From assembly GCA_035546355.1 (NCBI GenBank), contig DATKEH010000095.1, positions 1 through 8,933 of the forward strand: DNA of 8,933 nt, read 5' to 3'. Below the pieces are notes generated by a model that was not told where the DNA came from, searched no databases, and saw only the letters and a list, made by a program, of their open reading frames with translations. The DNA comes from DATKEH01 sp035546355. GTDB lineage: Bacteria > Acidobacteriota > Thermoanaerobaculia > Multivoradales > JAIOJS01. The translations under genes were made by a program, and so were the position numbers. This document shows positions 6,098 to 8,933 of this stretch, piece after piece (the stretch's first letter is position 1; each line of letters starts with the position of its first letter).

Positions 6098-6132
6098 AAC
6101 CGCTTCTCGCGGAGGCCCGCTGGGCGGCATGA
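6094..6132 (+). CDS. Possible 12-codon mini-ORF bridging aspS and aroB
   Basis: ATG 6094 overlaps the aspS stop as ATGA, and the reading frame MKPLLAEARWAA ends at TGA 6130-6132, which overlaps the aroB ATG 6129, again as ATGA. The only good ribosome-binding site nearby, GGAGG at 6111-6115, lies inside it, 13 bases before the aroB ATG and so further than usual. A ribosome ending aspS could restart here and be delivered to the aroB start. The peptide itself has no recognisable function, and the frame may be a coincidence in a 31-base gap. Confidence 0.25.
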   Translation: MKPLLAEARWAA

Positions 6133-7241
6133 GCGCCGGCGTCACCGCGTTGCGGCACCCGCGGGGCGTCAGCCGCATCGCCGTGGGCGAGGGGGCGCTG
6201 CAGGCGCTCGCGGACGCGCTCGGCGACTGGGTCGCCGGCCGCACCGTCCTGCTGGTCACCACTCCCAGGGTCTGGGACCTGCACGGCGGGGACGTCGCGG
6301 CGCTGCTCGCCCCGGCCGCCGCCTGCCACCGGCTGGAGGTACCGGAAGGCGAGGCCGCCAAGACCCTGGACACCGCCGAGTCGCTCTGGCGCCGGATGCT
6401 GGCCGCCGGCGGCAAGCGGGACAGCCGGGTGGTCGGCTTCGGCGGCGGCAGCGTCGCCGACCTCGCCGGGTTCGCCGCCGGCTGCTTCCTGCGCGGCGTC
6501 GCCTGCGCCCAACTGCCGACGACCCTGCTGGCGCAGGTCGACGCCGCCATCGGCGGAAAGACCGGCATCGACCTGCCGCAGGGCAAGAACTCCGTCGGCC
6601 TGTTCCACCACCCGGAGTACGTCGTCGGCGAGGCGCGCTGGCTGAAGACACTCCCCGAGCAAGAGGTGCGATCGGGCCTGATGGAGGTGGTGAAGGCGGG
6701 TTTCGTTCTCGACGCCGGGCTGTTCGGGCGTCTGGAGGAGGATCTGGAGCGGCTGCTGGCCGGGGACCCGGCAGCGCTCGGGCCGGTGGCGGCGGCCGCC
6801 GCCAGGGCCAAGGTCGGGGTCGTGGAGCGGGATCCCGAGGAGGCGGGGGAGCGCATGCTGCTCAACTTCGGCCACACGCTCGGGCACGCGCTGGAGGCGG
6901 CGTCCGGGTACCGGGGGTTGCGGCACGGCGAGGCGGTGGCCTACGGCATGCTGTTCGCCCTGCGCCTCGCGGTGCCGCGGGGGCTGCCGCAGGCCGACGC
7001 CGCCCGGCTGGTGAGCCTGCTGCGGCGCTGCCGGCTGCCACCGCTGCCGGAGGTGGCTGGAGACGCCCTGCTGGAGCTGATGTGGCGGGACAAGAAGGCC
7101 CGCGAGGAGGGGCAGCGCTGGGTGCTTCCTGCTCGCGCGGGCGAGGGGCGCATCGCCACCGACGTGTCCGAGCAGGAGGTGGCCGGGCGCCTCGCCGGGT
7201 TCCTCGCCGACCCCTGGGGAGCTCCCGGCGCTGGGCTATAA
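6129..7241 (+). CDS. aroB: 3-dehydroquinate synthase
   Basis: This 370-residue enzyme turns DAHP into 3-dehydroquinate, the second step of the shikimate pathway to aromatic amino acids; it is cytosolic and uses NAD and a divalent metal. The NAD-binding region holds PEGEAAKTL and VVGFGGGSVADLAGF. PTTLLAQVDAAIGGKTGID and GKNSVGLFHHP form the substrate site. The metal ligands are E186 (LMEVVKAG), H249 (NFGHTLGHALE, 246-256) and H266 (HGEAVAYGM). RDKK in the C-terminal domain is also conserved. Length is normal. ATG 6129 is chosen because it is the only standard start near the family N-terminus; GGAGG lies 13 bases upstream, and an in-frame CTG (6120) only 4 bases after GGAGG is a less likely alternative. 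It is probably cotranscribed with aspS. Its TAA stop lies within a TATAAT that probably serves the next gene. Confidence 0.96.
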   Translation: MSAGVTALRHPRGVSRIAVGEGALQALADALGDWVAGRTVLLVTTPRVWDLHGGDVAALLAPAAACHRLEVPEGEAAKTLDTAESLWRRMLAAGGKRDSRVVGFGGGSVADLAGFAAGCFLRGVACAQLPTTLLAQVDAAIGGKTGIDLPQGKNSVGLFHHPEYVVGEARWLKTLPEQEVRSGLMEVVKAGFVLDAGLFGRLEEDLERLLAGDPAALGPVAAAAARAKVGVVERDPEEAGERMLLNFGHTLGHALEAASGYRGLRHGEAVAYGMLFALRLAVPRGLPQADAARLVSLLRRCRLPPLPEVAGDALLELMWRDKKAREEGQRWVLPARAGEGRIATDVSEQEVAGRLAGFLADPWGAPGAGL

Positions 7242-7242
7242 T
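7237..7242 (+). promoter_or_regulatory. Consensus -10 box TATAAT over the aroB stop codon
   Basis: An exact TATAAT, including the aroB TAA stop, stands out in very GC-rich sequence. Transcription would begin near 7249, giving an RNA leader of about 60 bases before the HD-GYP start at 7308. No good -35 is visible: the bases 17 upstream read CTGGGG. An independent promoter for the HD-GYP gene is a reasonable inference. Confidence 0.5.
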
Positions 7243-7244
7243 CC

Positions 7245-7306
7245 CGCCGCACCACCGATAGCGGCTCTGCTGCGCGATGTGGCACTCCGGCCAGGGCGGT
7301 GCGGCG
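7245..7306 (+). promoter_or_regulatory. 9-bp inverted arms spanning the HD-GYP leader
   Basis: CGCCGCACC (7245-7253) is the exact reverse complement of GGTGCGGCG (7298-7306), 44 bases apart. The right arm ends one base before ATG 7308 and overlaps the end of the likely ribosome-binding stretch AGGGCGG (7293-7299). Pairing in the mRNA would bury the start region. I recognise no riboswitch class in the loop, and matches of this size do arise by chance in GC-rich DNA. If transcription starts at 7249, part of the left arm would be missing. Confidence 0.3.
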
Positions 7307-7307
7307 C

Positions 7308-8933
7308 ATGACCAAGGCCCGGCGACTTGCCCGCTCGACCCCTCTCCGGCACCTGATCTTCCTGCTGCTCGTCGGCTCCGGTTTGATCCCGCTGGCGACC
7401 GCGACGACGTTGCTGACGCGGCAGAACATCGAAGCCCTCGAGACGCAGGAACAGTACTTCCTGACCCGCTCGGCGCAGGCGCTCTCCCAGGACCTCGGAG
7501 AGTACCTGGTGACCGTCACGCGGCAGCTGGAGCAACTCGGGGCGGGGCTGCTGACGCTGCCCGGGCCCGACAGCGTCGAGGAGCGACTGCGGGCGCCCGG
7601 AGTGGACCGGTATTTCGCCAGCTTCCTGCTCGCCAATCAGGACCGGCTGACAGGGCTGCGCGTCCTCGACCTGCAGGGAATCGGGCCGTCGATGGGGCAC
7701 GGCTCGCTGGCGGAAGAGGTGCGCCTGGCCCTCGACAGCGCCTTCGAGGAGGCGCGGGGGGACCGTGCCCCGAGCTATCAGTTCGCCAGCAACAGCCTGG
7801 GAAACGAACCCCTGGTGGTGTTGGCGGTGCCGATCTTCGACCCGGAGGCGGGGGAAGCGGAGCGGGGTGAACCGCAGCTGATCCTCGAGGCGGTGGTGCG
7901 GCTGGCGCTGTTGGAGGGCGTCTTCAGTCGCGAGGCCCAGGCCGAGGTGGCGGTGTTCCTGGTCGATCGCCTGGGGAGCGTGCTGTGGGCCGAGGGCGCC
8001 GACGAGAGCACCTCGCGGGCGCTGGCCTCCTCCGGCCTGGTGCAGGACTTCCGCACCCGGCCGCTGAACCTCACCGCCGAGTACACCCTTTTCGTGAGGG
8101 GCGAGAAGCAGCGCATGCTGGGCCGGGTCAGCCCCGTGGAGGAGACGGGGTGGGGGGTGGTGGTCCACAAGCCGCTGTCGGCCGCCTACCTGGCGGTGCG
8201 GCGGCTGATCTGGAGCGCCGTCGTCTCGTCGCTGGTTCTGGTGCTCCTCGCCATGGTGTTCGGCGCCGTGGCGGCGCGCCGCTTCAGCTCGCCGATCCAA
8301 CATCTCGCCGCCACGACGCACGAGATCGCGGCGGGGAAGTTCGGCCAGCGTGTGGAGGTGAGCGGTCCGGGCCGGGAGGTGGTCGAGCTGGCCGAGGACT
8401 TCAACCGCATGAGCGGCCACGTGGAGAGCTACGTCGGCCGACTCAAGGAGGCGGCGCAGGCCAATCGCGACCTGTTCATCGGCGCCATCCGCGCGTTCGC
8501 GGCCGCCGTCGACGCCAAGGACCCGTACACCCGCGGCCACTCGGAACGGGTGGCGAGCTACAGCCGCACCGTCGCCGTCTACCTCGGGCAGAGCGAGGAG
8601 TTCCAGCAGCGGGTGTGGATCGCCGGCGTCCTCCACGACGTGGGCAAGATCGGCGTCGAGGACCGGATCCTCAAGAAGGGCGGCGTGTTGACGGGCGAGG
8701 AGTACGAGATCATGAAGCTGCACCCGTCGATCGGCGCCGAGATCCTGGCGCCGCTCGAGGCGTTGCGGGAGATGCTGCCGGCCGTGCGCTGGCATCACGA
8801 AGCGTGGAACGGTCGCGGCTATCCCGACGGTCTGAAGGGGGAGCAGATCCCGCTCATCGCCCGGGTGGTGGCGGTGGCGGACACCTTCGACGCGATCACC
8901 ACCAACCGGCCCTACCAGAACCCCTACACGCCC
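7308..8933 (+). CDS. Membrane sensor with HAMP and HD-GYP domains (partial, 3' end outside window)
   Basis: The frame is open for 542 codons to the right edge. A membrane helix at about 15-36 (HLIFLLLVGSGLIPLA) is followed by a probable extracytoplasmic sensor region (37-298, Cache-like by position only), a second helix at about 300-322, a HAMP linker (about 323-375, SSPIQHLAATTHEIAAGKF) and an HD-GYP domain from about 385. Metal and catalytic residues visible are H411 (GHSERV), H443-D444 with K447 (HDVGKIG), the LHPSIGAEIL histidine, H496-H497, and the signature NGRGYPDGLKG (501-511). HD-GYP domains degrade cyclic di-GMP; with these residues present it is probably active. The likely role is to lower c-di-GMP in response to an external signal. 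ATG 7308 follows AGGGCGG; GTG 7299 in the same frame is an alternative. The gene probably has its own promoter. Confidence 0.9.
   Translation, partial: MTKARRLARSTPLRHLIFLLLVGSGLIPLATATTLLTRQNIEALETQEQYFLTRSAQALSQDLGEYLVTVTRQLEQLGAGLLTLPGPDSVEERLRAPGVDRYFASFLLANQDRLTGLRVLDLQGIGPSMGHGSLAEEVRLALDSAFEEARGDRAPSYQFASNSLGNEPLVVLAVPIFDPEAGEAERGEPQLILEAVVRLALLEGVFSREAQAEVAVFLVDRLGSVLWAEGADESTSRALASSGLVQDFRTRPLNLTAEYTLFVRGEKQRMLGRVSPVEETGWGVVVHKPLSAAYLAVRRLIWSAVVSSLVLVLLAMVFGAVAARRFSSPIQHLAATTHEIAAGKFGQRVEVSGPGREVVELAEDFNRMSGHVESYVGRLKEAAQANRDLFIGAIRAFAAAVDAKDPYTRGHSERVASYSRTVAVYLGQSEEFQQRVWIAGVLHDVGKIGVEDRILKKGGVLTGEEYEIMKLHPSIGAEILAPLEALREMLPAVRWHHEAWNGRGYPDGLKGEQIPLIARVVAVADTFDAITTNRPYQNPYTP

Noticed and set aside
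3926..6877. A 983-codon open frame on the minus strand
   Set aside because: It lies opposite hisS, aspS and aroB, all with complete family motifs. Its translation is low-complexity Arg/Ala/Pro/Ser-rich text, as expected when GC bias removes stop codons.
7236..8798. A 520-codon open frame on the minus strand
   Set aside because: It is antisense to the HD-GYP gene, whose membrane helices, HAMP and catalytic motifs are all in the plus frame. The minus product is His/Gln/Arg-rich and matches nothing.

Overview
This is a very GC-rich window (by eye about 70% G+C or more, with G/C at most third codon positions). It looks like ordinary bacterial chromosome rather than mobile DNA: I see no integrase, transposase, tRNA, CRISPR array or phage gene. 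The protein types are an NtrC-family regulator, a PyrE ending in a CPLC motif, an adjacent hisS-aspS pair, and a HAMP/HD-GYP sensor. They suggest a soil- or sediment-type lineage such as Acidobacteriota or one of the former deltaproteobacterial phyla. This is a guess from gene style, and no single marker settles it.

Layout. The left edge holds the last 54 codons of a sigma-54-type response regulator (Fis-type helix-turn-helix). A 217-base gap follows with a perfect 13-bp inverted repeat. Next comes pyrE (orotate phosphoribosyltransferase, GTG start), which converges, with 11 bases between stops, on the only minus-strand gene, a family 2 glycosyltransferase. From about 1780 everything reads rightward: a hotdog-fold acyl-CoA thioesterase, an unrecognised 84-residue protein, a gamma-class carbonic anhydrase-like hexapeptide protein, hisS, aspS, aroB, and an HD-GYP membrane sensor that is open at the right edge.

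How the genes fit together. Gamma-CA, hisS and aspS are joined by 4-base start/stop overlaps (GTGA, then ATGA) with identically placed GGAGGAGG ribosome-binding sites, so they are very probably one translationally coupled unit. aroB follows 31 bases after aspS. That gap can be read as a 12-codon mini-ORF with ATGA overlaps at both ends, so coupling may continue into aroB. The products are housekeeping: pyrimidine synthesis, tRNA charging with His and Asp, and the second step of the shikimate pathway. The HD-GYP gene has its own consensus TATAAT over the aroB stop codon and is probably a separate cyclic-di-GMP signalling unit.

I found no new multi-gene system. The most unusual signals are small: two consecutive genes with no Shine-Dalgarno but -10-like hexamers 7-8 bases before the ATG (possible leaderless transcripts), the double-ATGA mini-ORF, the 13-bp palindromic element, the uncharacterised 84-residue protein, and a possible start-proximal hairpin in the HD-GYP leader.
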